A stretch of DNA of 64,000 nt, taken from Streptomyces sp. AM 4-1-1 (GTDB taxonomy: Bacteria > Actinomycetota > Actinomycetes > Streptomycetales > Streptomycetaceae). Every line of letters starts with the position of its first letter. Positions within the stretch are counted from its first letter, which is position 1. Of the stretch, positions 26,503-37,064 are shown in pieces. Under the pieces are notes generated by a model. The model worked only from the letters and a program-made list of their open reading frames with translations, did not search any database and had not been told where the DNA came from. The stretch spans positions 5,394,001 to 5,458,000 of the forward strand of contig NZ_CP119145.1 of the NCBI RefSeq assembly GCF_029167625.1. The letters run 5' to 3'. A program made the position numbers and the translations under genes.

Positions 26503-28227
26503 TCAACTCGGTGGCGCGTCCTTGCGGAGCCTGAACCAGTAGAAGCCGTGGCCCGCGAGCGTCAGCAGATACGGCAGCCTGCCGATGGCCGGGAAGCGCA
26601 CCCCGCCGATCAGCTCCACCGGGTGCCGCCCCTCGAACGCGCGCAGATCCAGCTCGGTGGGCTGCGCGAACCGGGAGAAGTTGTGCACGCAGAGCACCAC
26701 GTCCTCGCCGGCGTCGCCGGTCGCGGGGGCCTCACGGGTGAAGGCGAGCACGGCCGGGTTGGACGACGGCAGCTCGTTGTACGAGCCGATGCCGAAGGCG
26801 TGGTTCTGCTTGCGGATCTCGATCATCCGCCGCGTCCAGTGCAGCAGCGAGGACGGCGACGCCATCGACGCCTCGACGTTGGTGACCTGGTAGCCGTAGA
26901 CCGGGTCCATGATCGTGGGGAGGTAGAGCCGCCCGGGGTCGCTGGAGGAGAATCCGGCGTTCCGGTCGGGCGTCCACTGCATCGGGGTCCGCACGGAGTC
27001 CCGGTCGCCCAGCCAGATGTTGTCACCCATCCCGATCTCGTCCCCGTAGTAGAGGATCGGGGAGCCGGGCAGGGACAGCAGCAGCGCGGTGAACAGCTCG
27101 ATCTGGTTGCGGTCGTTGTCCAGCAGCGGCGCGAGGCGTCGGCGGATGCCGATGTTGGCGCGCATCCGGGGGTCCTTGGCGTACTCCGCGTACATGTAGT
27201 CGCGCTCTTCGTCCGTGACCATTTCGAGCGTCAGCTCGTCGTGGTTGCGCAGGAAGACACCCCACTGGCAGCCGGACGGGATCGCCGGGGTCTTCGCCAG
27301 GATCTCTGAGACCGGGTAACGGCTCTCCCGGCGCACGGCCATGAAGATCCGCGGCATCACGGGGAAGTGGAACGCCATGTGGCACTCGTCGCCCCCGGCG
27401 GGGAAGTCACCGAAGTAGTCGACGACGTCCTCGGGCCACTGGTTGGCCTCGGCGAGCAGCACCGTGTCCGGGTAGTGCGCGTCGATCTCCTTGCGGACCC
27501 GCTTGAGGAAGGAGTGCGTCTCCGGCAGGTTCTCGCAGTTGGTCTTCTCGCGCTGGTAGAGGTACGGCACGGCGTCCAGCCGGAAGCCGTCGATGCCCAG
27601 GTCGAGCCAGAACCGCAGCGCGGAGACGATCTCCTCCTGGACCGCCGGGTTCTCGTAGTTGAGGTCCGGCTGGTGAGAGAAGAACCGGTGCCAGTAGTAC
27701 TGCTTGCGCACCGGGTCGAAGGTCCAGTTCGACGTCTCGGTGTCGACGAAGATGATCCGGGCGTCCTCGTACTGCTTGTCGTCGTCGGCCCAGACGTAGT
27801 AGTCGCCGTACGGCCCGTCCGGGTCGCTGCGGGACTGCTGGAACCAGTCGTGCTGATCGCTCGTGTGGTTCATGACGAAGTCGATGATCACGCGCATGCC
27901 CCGCTGGTGAGCGGCGTCGACGAACTCCACGAAGTCCGCGAGGTCACCGAACTCCGGGAGCACCGCCGTGTAGTCGGACACGTCGTAACCACCGTCCCGC
28001 AGCGGTGACTTGAAGAACGGCGGCAGCCAGAGGCAGTCGACGCCGAGCCACTGGAGGTAGTCCAGCTTGGCGGTGAGGCCCTTGAGGTCACCGATGCCGT
28101 CGCCGTTGGAGTCCTGGAAGGACCTGACGAGGACCTCGTAGAAGACGGCGCGCTTGAACCAGTCGGGATCGCGGTCCTTGGCGGGAGTGTCCTCGAACAT
28201 GTCGGGGACGGGCTCATTGACGATCAT
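26503..28227 (-). CDS. treS: Trehalose synthase (maltose alpha-D-glucosyltransferase)
   Basis: Interconverts trehalose and maltose by intramolecular transglucosylation (GH13). Length is 574 residues, near the usual 570-600 for the single-domain form without a fused maltokinase. Catalytic residues: nucleophile Asp218 ([14 protein letters not shown]), acid/base Glu260 ([11 protein letters not shown]) and Asp330 ([12 protein letters not shown]). TreS-specific stretches include [18 protein letters not shown] (30-47) and [19 protein letters not shown]. The ATG at 28227 overlaps the glgE stop (ATGA), so translation is coupled. In the GlgE pathway it supplies maltose for Mak. Confidence 0.96.
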   Translation of the reverse strand: MIVNEPVPDMFEDTPAKDRDPDWFKRAVFYEVLVRSFQDSNGDGIGDLKGLTAKLDYLQWLGVDCLWLPPFFKSPLRDGGYDVSDYTAVLPEFGDLADFVEFVDAAHQRGMRVIIDFVMNHTSDQHDWFQQSRSDPDGPYGDYYVWADDDKQYEDARIIFVDTETSNWTFDPVRKQYYWHRFFSHQPDLNYENPAVQEEIVSALRFWLDLGIDGFRLDAVPYLYQREKTNCENLPETHSFLKRVRKEIDAHYPDTVLLAEANQWPEDVVDYFGDFPAGGDECHMAFHFPVMPRIFMAVRRESRYPVSEILAKTPAIPSGCQWGVFLRNHDELTLEMVTDEERDYMYAEYAKDPRMRANIGIRRRLAPLLDNDRNQIELFTALLLSLPGSPILYYGDEIGMGDNIWLGDRDSVRTPMQWTPDRNAGFSSSDPGRLYLPTIMDPVYGYQVTNVEASMASPSSLLHWTRRMIEIRKQNHAFGIGSYNELPSSNPAVLAFTREAPATGDAGEDVVLCVHNFSRFAQPTELDLRAFEGRHPVELIGGVRFPAIGRLPYLLTLAGHGFYWFRLRKDAPPS

Positions 28228-30257
28228 GGTGTGGGTGACCCTCCGGTCGGCGGGGACGGTCGCAGGACGACGATGTGCGCGGGCGTGACGCCCGGTTCCA
28301 GGCGCACATAGAAGGTCCTGCCCCAGTGATAGGTCTCGCCGGTGAGCTCGTCGCGCACCGGGGCGGTCTCATGCCTTTCGAGGCCGAGCCGCGGCATGTC
28401 CAACGAGACCGTGGCCTCCTGGGTGTGGTGCGGGTCGAGGTTGACGACCACCAGAACGGTGTTCGAACCGCAATGCCTGCTGTAGGCGATCAGGGCGTCG
28501 TTGTCGACGGTGTGGAAGTGCGTGCCGCGCAACTGCCGCAGCGCCGGATGGCGGCGTCTGATCCGGTTGAGCGAGGTGATCAGAGGGACCAGGGAGCGGC
28601 CCTCGCGTTCCGCCGACTCCCAGTCCCTGGGCCGCAGTTGGTACTTCTCCGAGTCGATGTACTCCTCGCTCCCGGCCTGTGCCGGGGTGTTCTCGCAGAG
28701 TTCGTATCCCGCGTACACGCCCCAGGTGGGGGAGAGCGTCGCGGCGAGCACCGCCCGCGCCTCGAACGCGGGCCGGCCGCCGTCCTGGAGGTAGCCCGGC
28801 AGGATGTCAGGGGTGTTCACGAAGAAGTTGGGCCGCATGTACGAGGCGCTGTCGCCGGTCAGCTCGGTGATGTACCCGGTCAGTTCCGGCTTGGTGTTGC
28901 GCCAGGTGAAGTACGTGTACGACTGCTGGAAGCCGATCTTCGCCAGCGTGTGCATCATCGCCGGCCGGGTGAACGCCTCGGCCAGGAAGATCACGTCCGG
29001 ATCGGCGCCGTTGATCTCCGCGATCACCTTCTCCCAGAAGACGACCGGCTTGGTGTGCGGATTGTCGACGCGGAAGATCCGGACGCCGCGCCCCATCCAG
29101 AACCGCAGCACGCGGACGGTCTCGGCGACCAGACCGCGCAGGTCCTTGTCGAAGGCGATCGGGTAGATGTCCTCGTACTTCTTCGGCGGGTTCTCGGCGT
29201 ACGCGACCGAACCGTCGGGGCGGTGGTGGAACCACTCCGGGTGCTCCGTCACCCACGGGTGGTCGGGGGAGCACTGGAGCGCGAAGTCCAGTGCCACCTC
29301 CATCCGCAGGGTGCGGGCGGTGGCCACGAAGTGATCGAAGTCGTCGAGGGTGCCGAGGTCCGGGTGGACGGCGTCGTGGCCGCCGTCGGCCGAACCGATC
29401 GCCCACGGCACCCCGACGTCATGGGCGCCGGCCGAGAGCGAGTTGTTGGGGCCCTTGCGGTGGGTGGTGCCGATGGGGTGGATCGGCGGCAGATAGACGA
29501 CGTCGAACCCCATGGCGGCGACGGCGGGCAGCCGTTCGGCCGCGGTCCGGAAGGTGCCGCTGACCAGGCGGGCGGGGCGCGCGGAGGCGTCGGCCGCCGA
29601 GGCCGTCCCCGTGTCCGCGGCGGGTTCCGTCCTGGCGCCCTCGGAGCGCGGGAACAGCTCGTACCAGGAACCGAACAGCGCCCGTGGCCGCTCGACGACG
29701 AGGGGCAGCGGCCGGGACCGGGTGACCAGTTCGCGCAGCGGATGGCGGGCCAGCGCCTCGTCCACCCCGGCGGCGAGCGCCGCCGCGAGACGGGCGGTGG
29801 CCGGGCGGGAGTCGTCGCGCAACGCGTCGGCGGCGGCCAGCACCGCCTCGCGCCCGTCCCGCTTGGGTACGCCCGCCGCGGCCCGTTCGTACAGCTCGGC
29901 GCCCTCGGCCAGCACCAGGGCGGTGTCGATGCCCGCCGGGATCTTCACCCCGGCGCACCGCCGCCAGGTCGTCACCGGATCGCTCCACGCCTCGACCGTG
30001 TACGTCCAGCGCCCCTCGGAGCCGGGGGTGACGTCCGCGCCCCAGCGGTCCGAGCCGGGGGCCAGCTCCCGCATCGGGGTCCAGGGGCCCCGGCGCCCAC
30101 TGGAATCCCGTAGCACCGCGTTGGCGGCGACCGCGTCATGACCCTCGCGGAACACGGTGGCGGTCACCTGGAAGGTCTCACCCGCGACGGCCTTCGCCGG
30201 TCTTCTGCCGCAGTCGACCAGGGGCCGGACGTCGAGGACGGGAATGCGACCGATCAT
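28224..30257 (-). CDS. glgE: Alpha-1,4-glucan:maltose-1-phosphate maltosyltransferase
   Basis: Extends alpha-1,4-glucans with maltosyl units from maltose-1-phosphate, releasing phosphate (GH13_3). Length is 677 residues, essentially that of the characterised S. coelicolor GlgE (about 675). Catalytic residues by family: nucleophile Asp398 ([11 protein letters not shown]), acid/base Glu427 ([10 protein letters not shown]) and Asp484 (FVNTPDILP). Phosphate-site features include [11 protein letters not shown] (356-366). A short Ala/Thr-rich insertion sits at about 207-229. Start: ATG at 30257 ([12 protein letters not shown]). First gene of the minus-strand operon; its promoter must lie in the 510-bp region shared with divergent glgP. 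Confidence 0.96.
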   Translation of the reverse strand: MIGRIPVLDVRPLVDCGRRPAKAVAGETFQVTATVFREGHDAVAANAVLRDSSGRRGPWTPMRELAPGSDRWGADVTPGSEGRWTYTVEAWSDPVTTWRRCAGVKIPAGIDTALVLAEGAELYERAAAGVPKRDGREAVLAAADALRDDSRPATARLAAALAAGVDEALARHPLRELVTRSRPLPLVVERPRALFGSWYELFPRSEGARTEPAADTGTASAADASARPARLVSGTFRTAAERLPAVAAMGFDVVYLPPIHPIGTTHRKGPNNSLSAGAHDVGVPWAIGSADGGHDAVHPDLGTLDDFDHFVATARTLRMEVALDFALQCSPDHPWVTEHPEWFHHRPDGSVAYAENPPKKYEDIYPIAFDKDLRGLVAETVRVLRFWMGRGVRIFRVDNPHTKPVVFWEKVIAEINGADPDVIFLAEAFTRPAMMHTLAKIGFQQSYTYFTWRNTKPELTGYITELTGDSASYMRPNFFVNTPDILPGYLQDGGRPAFEARAVLAATLSPTWGVYAGYELCENTPAQAGSEEYIDSEKYQLRPRDWESAEREGRSLVPLITSLNRIRRRHPALRQLRGTHFHTVDNDALIAYSRHCGSNTVLVVVNLDPHHTQEATVSLDMPRLGLERHETAPVRDELTGETYHWGRTFYVRLEPGVTPAHIVVLRPSPPTGGSPTP

Positions 30258-30767
30258 GGAATCACCTGGGGGCTGGGGCGCGGACGGCACAGGACGAGAC
30301 ACGGGCGGTACCGGCCGGACGCGACCGCCACGGCCGTGAGGGTCTGTCCTTTGTAGCCGCTCCACGGGTGACTGACGGGGCGTGGGCGGGGCCGCCCCTG
30401 GGCGCGTTCACTCGAATGGCACTCGAATGGCGCTACGAGGGAGTCCCGCCGGGGTGTGAACCGGATGCGCACCGGAGTGCGATGGGGCGCGTACGGGTCC
30501 GATACGAGCCCTTCGCGAGCCGGGTGCGGTCCCACGGGAGGTCGGGAACGCCGGGGAGCGGGGATCGCCTGAGCCGCGTGCGGGCGAGGGGCCCCGGTCC
30601 CACCCGGGGACGGCCGCTCGGCGGGACGCCGAAGACGCGCCCGGGAAGGGCGCGGCCCGGAACGCCACCGGGGGGCGCGCGGCGCCCATGCCGTTCAGGG
30701 GTGACGCGACGGCGCAGTCAGCGGTGCGGTCCCTCCGGATCGGTACGACCCCTGTAAAGGTGGAAGC
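30258..30767. other. 510-bp divergent promoter region of glgE and glgP
   Basis: No gene is supported, although GC-rich frames are open. A tandem 11-bp direct repeat, ACTCGAATGGC, occupies 30410-30420 and 30421-30431, and a G-rich Shine-Dalgarno-like AAAGGTGGAAGC precedes glgP at about 30756-30767. Promoters for both units are expected here; I cannot place them with confidence. Confidence 0.5.
30410..30431. promoter_or_regulatory. Tandem 11-bp direct repeat between glgE and glgP
   Basis: Two adjacent exact copies of ACTCGAATGGC, one helical turn apart, in the divergent promoter region. Direct repeats on one DNA face suit binding by a dimeric or tandem regulator. Function is inferred from position only. 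Confidence 0.45.
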
Positions 30768-33479
30768 GTGAAGGCCATTCGTCGATTCACCGTGCACCCC
30801 GTCCTGCCCGAAGCCCTCCGACCCCTCGACGACCTCGCGCGCAATCTGCGCTGGTCCTGGCACACCCCGACCCGCGAGCTCTTCCGGGCACTCGGCCCCG
30901 ACGGGACACGCGCGGCGGACATCGACCCCGTACAGCTGCTCGCCACCGCGTCCGCCGCGCGCCTCGCCGAGCTGGCCGAGGACCGGACGTTCGCGCACCG
31001 GCAGGCGGAGGCGGCCGCGGACCTCCGGGACTATCTGGACGGCCCCCGGTGGTACCAGCGGCAGACCGCCCAGGACGACGGACCCCCCGCGGCCGTCGCC
31101 TACTTCTCACCCGAGTTCGGGGTGGCGGCGGCCCTGCCCCAGTACTCCGGCGGACTAGGCATCCTGGCCGGGGACCACCTCAAGGCCGCCAGCGACCTGG
31201 GCGTACCGCTCATCGGGGTCGGGCTGCTCTACCGGCACGGCTACTTCCGCCAGAGCCTGTCGCGGGACGGCTGGCAGCAGGAGCACTATCCCGTCCTCGA
31301 CCCGCACGAACTGCCGCTCACCCCGCTGCGCGAGGCGGACGGCACCCCCTCCCGGATCGTGCTGACCCTGCCCGGCGGCCGCACGCTGCACGCCTGTGTG
31401 TGGCAGGCCCAGGTGGGCCGCGTACCGCTGCTGATGCTCGACTCCGACGTGGAGGAGAACGAACCGCGCGAGCGCGACGTCACCGACCGGCTCTACGGCG
31501 GCGGCAGCGAGCACCGGCTGCTCCAGGAGATGCTGCTCGGCATCGGCGGGGTGCGCGCGGTGCGGACCTACTGCCGTCTCACCGGGCACTCGGCGCCGGA
31601 GGTGTTCCACACCAACGAGGGCCACGCCGGATTCCTCGGCCTGGAGCGCGTCCGCGAACTCGGCGGCGCCGGACTCGACTTCGGCCCCGCGCTGGAGACG
31701 GTACGGGCCGGGACGGTCTTCACCACCCACACCCCGGTGCCCGCGGGCATCGACCGGTTCGACCGCGGACTCGTCGCCCGACACTTCGGCGACGACGGCG
31801 AACTGCCGGGCGTCGACGCGGACCGCGTGCTCGACCTGGGCACGGAGACGTACCCGGGCGGCGACCCCGACGTCTTCAACATGGCGGTGATGGGTCTGCG
31901 GCTCGCCCAGCGCGCGAACGGCGTCTCGCTGCTGCACGGCGCGGTCAGCCGAAGGATGTTCGCCGGACTGTGGCCGGGCTTCGACCCGGAGGACGTGCCG
32001 ATCACCTCCGTGACCAACGGGGTGCACGCGCCGACCTGGGTCGCCCCGGAGGTGTTCCGGCTGGGCGCGCGCGGGAGCGGCGCGCAACACGACGGGGACG
32101 GTTCGGGAGGCGGCGGACGGGACTTCGGCGAGGACGGTCCGGGAGGCGTGCCCGAGGGCGGCTCCGGCGACGGGCGGCGGTGGGACGGGGAGCCCGGGAG
32201 CGGGCACGCCTTCGCCGGCGTCCCGGACCGCGAGATCTGGGACCTGCGCCGGGAGCTGCGCGGGCAGCTGGTGACCGAGGTGCGTGAGCGGCTGTACGCG
32301 TCATGGCGCGGAAGAGGCGCCGGCACGGCCGAACTCGGCTGGATCGACGGGGTGTTGGACCCGGATGTGCTCACGGTCGGCTTCGCCCGCCGGGTCCCCT
32401 CGTACAAACGGCTGACGCTGATGCTGCGCGACCGGGACCGGCTCACCGAGCTGCTGCTCCATCCGACGCGGCCGATCCAGATCGTCGTCGCCGGCAAGGC
32501 CCATCCCGCCGACGACAGCGGGAAGCGGCTGGTCCAGGAGCTGGTGCGGTTCGCGGACGATCCACGCGTGCGCCATCGCATCGTCTTCCTCCCGGACTAC
32601 GGGATGGCGATGGCGAAGAAGCTCTACCCGGGGTGCGACGTCTGGCTCAACAACCCGCTGCGTCCGCTGGAGGCGTGCGGCACGAGCGGGATGAAGGCGG
32701 CCCTCAACGGCTGCCTCAACCTCTCCGTGCTCGACGGCTGGTGGGACGAGTGGTTCGACCCGGACTTCGGCTGGGCGATCCCGACCGCCGACGGCTCCGC
32801 CACCGACGAGGACCGGCGGGACGGACTGGAGGCCGACGCGCTGTACGAGCTGTTCGAGGACCGGGTCGCGCCGGGCTTCTACGACCGGGGCGGAACGGGG
32901 CTGCCCGAGCGCTGGATCGAGATGGTCCGGCGCACCCTGGTCACACTCGGCCCGAAGGTGCTCGCCGGACGCATGGTGCGTGAGTACGTGGAGCGGCTGT
33001 ACGCCCCCGCGGCGCGCGCCCACCGCTCGCTGGTGCCCGCCGCGGCCCGGGAGCTGGCCGACTGGAAGTCCCGCGTCCGCACCGCGTGGCCGGGGGTGGC
33101 CCTCGACCATGTGGAGGCGGTGGTGGCGACCGGGACGGACGGTTCCGCGGAGCTGGGATCGGCCCTGTCGCTGCGGGTCAGGGTCACGCTCGGCGAGCTG
33201 GAACCGTCGGAGGTCGAGGTGCAGGCGGTCGCCGGGCGGGTCGACTCCGCGGATGTGATCACGGACGCGCGGACGTTCCCGCTGAAGCCGGTCGGCGGGG
33301 TCGATCTGGAGGGCCGCTGGCTGTACGAGGGGCCGCTCGCCCTCGACCGCACGGGGCCGTACGGCTACACCGTGCGGGTGCTGCCCGCCCACCGGCTGCT
33401 GGCGTCGTCCGCCGAACTCGGCCTGGTCGCGCTGCCGGCCGGGGCGGCGGCGGACGGGGCGGGGTTCCTGACGCGCTGA
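30768..33479 (+). CDS. glgP: Alpha-glucan (glycogen) phosphorylase
   Basis: Releases glucose-1-phosphate from alpha-1,4-glucan using pyridoxal phosphate. 903 residues in the long actinobacterial form: an N-terminal DUF3417-type domain (about 1-115, LPEALRPLDDLARNLRWSW), then the GT35 catalytic region. The PLP-binding Lys643 lies in GTSGMKAALNG, and AVAYFSPEFG (about 107-116) and FHTNEGHAGF are other family marks. Residues about 432-480 are a Gly/Asp-rich insertion absent from close relatives as I know them. Start: GTG at 30768. Divergent from glgE, giving opposed synthesis and breakdown of the same polymer. Confidence 0.93.
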   Translation: MKAIRRFTVHPVLPEALRPLDDLARNLRWSWHTPTRELFRALGPDGTRAADIDPVQLLATASAARLAELAEDRTFAHRQAEAAADLRDYLDGPRWYQRQTAQDDGPPAAVAYFSPEFGVAAALPQYSGGLGILAGDHLKAASDLGVPLIGVGLLYRHGYFRQSLSRDGWQQEHYPVLDPHELPLTPLREADGTPSRIVLTLPGGRTLHACVWQAQVGRVPLLMLDSDVEENEPRERDVTDRLYGGGSEHRLLQEMLLGIGGVRAVRTYCRLTGHSAPEVFHTNEGHAGFLGLERVRELGGAGLDFGPALETVRAGTVFTTHTPVPAGIDRFDRGLVARHFGDDGELPGVDADRVLDLGTETYPGGDPDVFNMAVMGLRLAQRANGVSLLHGAVSRRMFAGLWPGFDPEDVPITSVTNGVHAPTWVAPEVFRLGARGSGAQHDGDGSGGGGRDFGEDGPGGVPEGGSGDGRRWDGEPGSGHAFAGVPDREIWDLRRELRGQLVTEVRERLYASWRGRGAGTAELGWIDGVLDPDVLTVGFARRVPSYKRLTLMLRDRDRLTELLLHPTRPIQIVVAGKAHPADDSGKRLVQELVRFADDPRVRHRIVFLPDYGMAMAKKLYPGCDVWLNNPLRPLEACGTSGMKAALNGCLNLSVLDGWWDEWFDPDFGWAIPTADGSATDEDRRDGLEADALYELFEDRVAPGFYDRGGTGLPERWIEMVRRTLVTLGPKVLAGRMVREYVERLYAPAARAHRSLVPAAARELADWKSRVRTAWPGVALDHVEAVVATGTDGSAELGSALSLRVRVTLGELEPSEVEVQAVAGRVDSADVITDARTFPLKPVGGVDLEGRWLYEGPLALDRTGPYGYTVRVLPAHRLLASSAELGLVALPAGAAADGAGFLTR

Positions 33480-33600
33480 CCCAACACCTGGTACCTGACA
33501 CCCGGCACCCGGGCGGGCGGAGCGTGGTGCGGTCCGAACGGGACCGGGGACACGAAGGGCCCGGATCTGTGCGCGGAGCGTGGGCGGTGTCGGGACGCAC

Positions 33601-33637
33601 AACCGCCCGGGAGGGCTGAAGCTCCTCCCGGGCGGGT
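33601..33637. terminator. Terminator between convergent glgP and the metalloprotease gene
   Basis: Arms AACCGCCCGGGAG (33601-33613) and CTCCCGGGCGGGTT (33624-33637), with a single bulged G. Located in the gap between genes ending at 33479 and 33681, it can serve both strands. Confidence 0.8.
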
Positions 33638-33680
33638 TCACCGGTTCACCGGATCAGCTGTGCCGACGGTGGCGCCGGGG

Positions 33681-35720
33681 TCAGAAGGTGAGCTTGAAGC
33701 TGTTGATCCTGCCGCTGTCACCCGCGTACAGGTCCTGCACCTTCAGCTTCCACGTCCCGTTCGCGGCCACCGTGGAGGCGTTGACGGTGTAGGTCGCCTT
33801 GACGTTGGCCGCCGAGTCGCTCAGCGACGCGTTCTTCAGCCGGTACGTCGTCCCGTTCGGGGCGACCAGGTCGACGACCAGGTCACCGCGGTAGGAGTGG
33901 GTGATGTCCACGCCGACCTGGAGGTTGCTGGGGGCGTTGCCGGTGCGGCCGGTGACGCTGACCGAGCTGGTGACGGCCGCGCCGCGGTCCGGAACGGTGA
34001 CCGGGGTGGTGTTCTCGAAGACCGTGCCGGTGGGCGGGTTGGGGTCGCCGCCGCCGGGCCGCGCACCCACGGCGATTCCGGCCCAGGCGTCCGCGACGGA
34101 CTTGTACTCGGCGCTGTTCGTGCCGTACAGCTCACCGGCCACGGCGAGCGTCCCGGTGCGGGCCGCCGCGTAGTTGGTGGTGGAGTTGAACTTCGTGGTG
34201 AGCGCCTTGTACCAGATCAGCGCGGCCTTGTCCCGGCCGATGCCGGTGACCGGGAGGCCGTCGGAGGTCGGCGAGTTGTACGAGACGCCGCCCACGACCT
34301 TGGAGCCGCTGCCCTCGGAGAGCAGGTAGAACCAGTGGTTGGCCGGGCCGGAGGAGTAGTGGACGTCCACGTTGCCGATGCCCGAGTACCACGAGTCCTT
34401 GGACGCGCCGTCCTTGCTCGGCTTGTCCATGTAACGCAGCGGGGTTCCGTTGCCGTTGATGTTGATCTTCTCGCCGATGAGGTAGTCACCCGGGTCCTGC
34501 GCGTTGTTCGCGTAGAACTCGACCGCGGTGGCGAGGATGTCGGAGGTCGCCTCGTTGAGGCCACCGGACTCACCGCTGTAGACCAGACCGGCGGTGGCGG
34601 AGGTGACGCCGTGCGTCATCTCGTGCGCGGCCACGTCGATCGAGGTCAGCGGGTGGGTGTTGCCGCTGCCGTCGCCGTAGGTCATGCAGAAGCAGCTGTC
34701 GTCCCAGAAGGCGTTGACGTAGCCGCTGCTGTAGTGGACCCGCGAGTAGGCGCCGACACCGTCACCGCGGATGCCGCTGCGGCCGTGCACGTTCTTGTAG
34801 TAGTCCCACGTGAGCGCGGCGCCGTAGTGCGCGTCGGCGCCCGCGGTCTCGGCGTTCGTCGCGGTGCCGTCGCCCCAGACGTCGTCGGAACCGGAGAACA
34901 GGGTTCCCTTGCCGGACGTGGCGCGGTTCAGGTTGTACGTCTTGTGACCGCCGCGGCCGGCGTCGGTCAGGGTGTACGAGGGCGAGGTGCCCAGCGTGAC
35001 CTGGCCGCTGTACTGGGTGTTGCCCGTACCGGTCTGGACGGCCTGCCACTCGTAGAGCTTCGCCCCGGTGGTGGCGTCGGTGACGACGTGCAGCTGGTTC
35101 GGGGTGCCGTCGTCCTGGAGGCCGCCGACGACGGTCTCGTACGCGAGCTGCGGCTTGCCCTGGGCCATCCAGACGACCTTGCGCGGTGCCCGGTCGGCCT
35201 TGGTGCTCTTCGAACCGTCGGCCTTGGCCGCGCCCAGTGCCTGCTTCTCGGCGGTGGCCGGTGCCACGTCGGCCGTCGTGTCGACGGCCTTCAGCTGGGC
35301 GGTGGTCGCCGGGGACGCCTTGGTCACGCTCTCGGTCCTGCCCGCCTTGGTCTCGGCGACGACCAGGTCGCCGCCGAGGACGGGAAGTCCGGCGAAGGTG
35401 CGCTCGTAGCGGGTGTGGGTGGTGCCGTCGCGGTCCTGTACGACATCGCGGACGACCAACTGCTCCTGGGAGCCGAGGCCGAGCTCCCGGGCGGTCGTCG
35501 CCTTGGTGGCGTTGGCCTCCTTGATCAGCTCGGCCCGCTGGGCCGGGCTGAGTGAGGCGGGCAGGGCGCCGGGGTTGGTGGCGGTGGCGGCCTGTACGGC
35601 GCTGGTCGCGCCGCCCGGCGTGGCGGTGGCGCTGCCGGACTGGACTCCTACGGCGAGGAGGGCTGCGGTGGCTATCAGAGCGCCGGTCGCTGTGGCGCGA
35701 CGGCTGGGCGTGGATCTCAC
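33681..35720 (-). CDS. Secreted M4 (thermolysin-like) metalloprotease with P-domain
   Basis: Extracellular neutral zinc protease of 679 residues. Signal peptide about 1-33 (RRATATGALIATAALLAVGV), propeptide with FTP and PepSY regions about 45-215, M4 catalytic domain about 220-560, and a C-terminal proprotein-convertase P-domain (about 575-679, VSVTGRTGNAPSNLQVGVDI). Zinc ligands and catalytic residues: His366, Glu367, His370 (HEMTH) and Glu390 (GLNEATSD). Start: GTG at 35720 with AAGGAG 7 bp before it; the frame is open to 35777 without need. It hydrolyses proteins outside the cell, probably as a nutrient-scavenging exoenzyme. It has a long divergent-free upstream region. Confidence 0.94.
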   Translation of the reverse strand: MRSTPSRRATATGALIATAALLAVGVQSGSATATPGGATSAVQAATATNPGALPASLSPAQRAELIKEANATKATTARELGLGSQEQLVVRDVVQDRDGTTHTRYERTFAGLPVLGGDLVVAETKAGRTESVTKASPATTAQLKAVDTTADVAPATAEKQALGAAKADGSKSTKADRAPRKVVWMAQGKPQLAYETVVGGLQDDGTPNQLHVVTDATTGAKLYEWQAVQTGTGNTQYSGQVTLGTSPSYTLTDAGRGGHKTYNLNRATSGKGTLFSGSDDVWGDGTATNAETAGADAHYGAALTWDYYKNVHGRSGIRGDGVGAYSRVHYSSGYVNAFWDDSCFCMTYGDGSGNTHPLTSIDVAAHEMTHGVTSATAGLVYSGESGGLNEATSDILATAVEFYANNAQDPGDYLIGEKININGNGTPLRYMDKPSKDGASKDSWYSGIGNVDVHYSSGPANHWFYLLSEGSGSKVVGGVSYNSPTSDGLPVTGIGRDKAALIWYKALTTKFNSTTNYAAARTGTLAVAGELYGTNSAEYKSVADAWAGIAVGARPGGGDPNPPTGTVFENTTPVTVPDRGAAVTSSVSVTGRTGNAPSNLQVGVDITHSYRGDLVVDLVAPNGTTYRLKNASLSDSAANVKATYTVNASTVAANGTWKLKVQDLYAGDSGRINSFKLTF

Positions 35721-36167
35721 GCGGACTCCTTCTGCAAGGGGGGTACCGGCGGCTGGGTGACCGGCCGGGCAGAGCAATCGGTGCGCAGAACGGGGTGAAG
35801 AGTGTCAGCCGGGACACGTGTCTGTCAGGACCGCGTCAACAAGTTGGCCAGAATTCGTCCGTTGCCTGAAGTGCCGTGTTCGTTAAGCGGACGTTTCACG
35901 GAACGACACGTCCGCACCGGCGTGAGTTCGCCCCGGCCCGGAACAGCAGAGCTTGGCGTGATCCGGCCGGACGACTCCCCGTCCGGGGACGGGCCGGGCG
36001 CCCGGCGGCCGACGTGCCGTGGGGCCTCGTCGGAGTGTGGCGCGTTCCATACCCCTCCGCACGCCGTCGGCGGGTCACGACAGAGACCGCGCCGGGGTCC
36101 TTCGGGCACGACAGAGACGGCGCCCCGGCCCTCATGGAGGGACCCGGGGCGCCGCCGATGACGTCCG
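35721..36167. other. 447-bp region upstream of the metalloprotease gene
   Basis: No gene is supported. It holds a dyad with arms GCGGACGT (35887-35894) and ACGTCCGC (35908-35915), a 12-bp direct repeat CACGACAGAGAC at 36076-36087 and 36107-36118, and the methyltransferase terminator at 36118-36154. The AT-rich stretch around 35829-35865 (CAACAAGTTGGCCAGAATTCG) may contain the protease promoter. Confidence 0.5.
36118..36154 (-). terminator. Terminator of the methyltransferase gene
   Basis: Perfect 11-bp stem, CGGCGCCCCGG at 36118-36128 with CCGGGGCGCCG at 36144-36154 and a 15-base loop, located 14 bp beyond the minus-strand stop at 36168. Confidence 0.75.
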
Positions 36168-37064
36168 TCAGCGTCCGGGCCTGTCCGCGAACACCCAGTG
36201 GTTGCCCGCCAGCGCGTCCCTCGGCTCGGGCAGGGGGCCGCGTCCGAGCCGGCGGGTGAAGTCGAACGGCGAGCGGACCGACGCGGACCAGCCCCTGCCC
36301 ACCAGATCAGCGGCGGAGTCGGGCCGTGGTTCCTCGTCGAACAGGGTGAGCAGATCCACGCCGATCTGCTCCTTCGCCGAGGCGTACAGCGGACTGTCGC
36401 GGGATTCCGGCGACTCCAGACCGAGCTTGATCTCGTACATCAGCGTGCTGCCGTCCGCGCTCAGCCCGTCCACCGTGTCGACGAGACGCCGTTCGGCCGC
36501 GGCGGGGAGGTACAGCAGCAGCCCCTCGGCCAGCCAGGCGGTCGGCACGCCCGGGTCGAAACCGGCTCCGGTCAGGGCCCCGGCCCAGTCGGTGCCCAGA
36601 TCGGCCCCGATCGGTACGCGTACCGCCTTGGGGACGGCGCACAGCCCGTCGAGCACCCTCTGTTTGAACCTCAGGACCCCCAGTGTGTCGATCTCGTACA
36701 CCACACAGCCCGGCGGCCAGTCGAGCCGGAACGCCCGCGAGTCCAACCCCGCCCCGAGCAGCACGACCTGACGGATGCCCGTGCGCGCGGACCGCAGCAG
36801 ATGGTCGTCCAGGACCCTCGTCCGGAGACCGAAGTACCGCGCCAGCCGTCCCCACAGCGGGTTGGCGTCCCCGTCCGGTACCTGCTCGGGCCGCACCGGC
36901 CAGCCCGCGGCGTCCCGGGCCGCGAGGACGAAGTGCTCCGCGTAGCCGTCCCGGGCCAGGGCGTCGGGGCGGTGGGTCTCGATCGCACGCGCCGCGGCGA
37001 TCATCAGCGCTGTCCGTGCCACGCCCTCTCCGATACCGGTGTCACGATGTGCCGTGCCGACCAC
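36168..37064 (-). CDS. SAM-dependent methyltransferase, LCMT-like family
   Basis: Class I methyltransferase of 298 residues, of the leucine-carboxyl-methyltransferase-like group often annotated as SAM-dependent O-methyltransferase (TIGR00027 type). The SAM-binding motif I is VVLLGAGLDSRAFRL (about 100-114), and the acidic motif II is VYEIDTLGVLRFKQ (about 122-135). AWLAEGLLLYLP is the family motif after the core. Start: GTG at 37064, 7 bp after GGAGGAGG; this decides it over the longer frame to 37094. Substrate unknown. It stands alone with its own terminator, divergent from the DUF4839 gene. Confidence 0.87.
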   Translation of the reverse strand: MVGTAHRDTGIGEGVARTALMIAAARAIETHRPDALARDGYAEHFVLAARDAAGWPVRPEQVPDGDANPLWGRLARYFGLRTRVLDDHLLRSARTGIRQVVLLGAGLDSRAFRLDWPPGCVVYEIDTLGVLRFKQRVLDGLCAVPKAVRVPIGADLGTDWAGALTGAGFDPGVPTAWLAEGLLLYLPAAAERRLVDTVDGLSADGSTLMYEIKLGLESPESRDSPLYASAKEQIGVDLLTLFDEEPRPDSAADLVGRGWSASVRSPFDFTRRLGRGPLPEPRDALAGNHWVFADRPGR

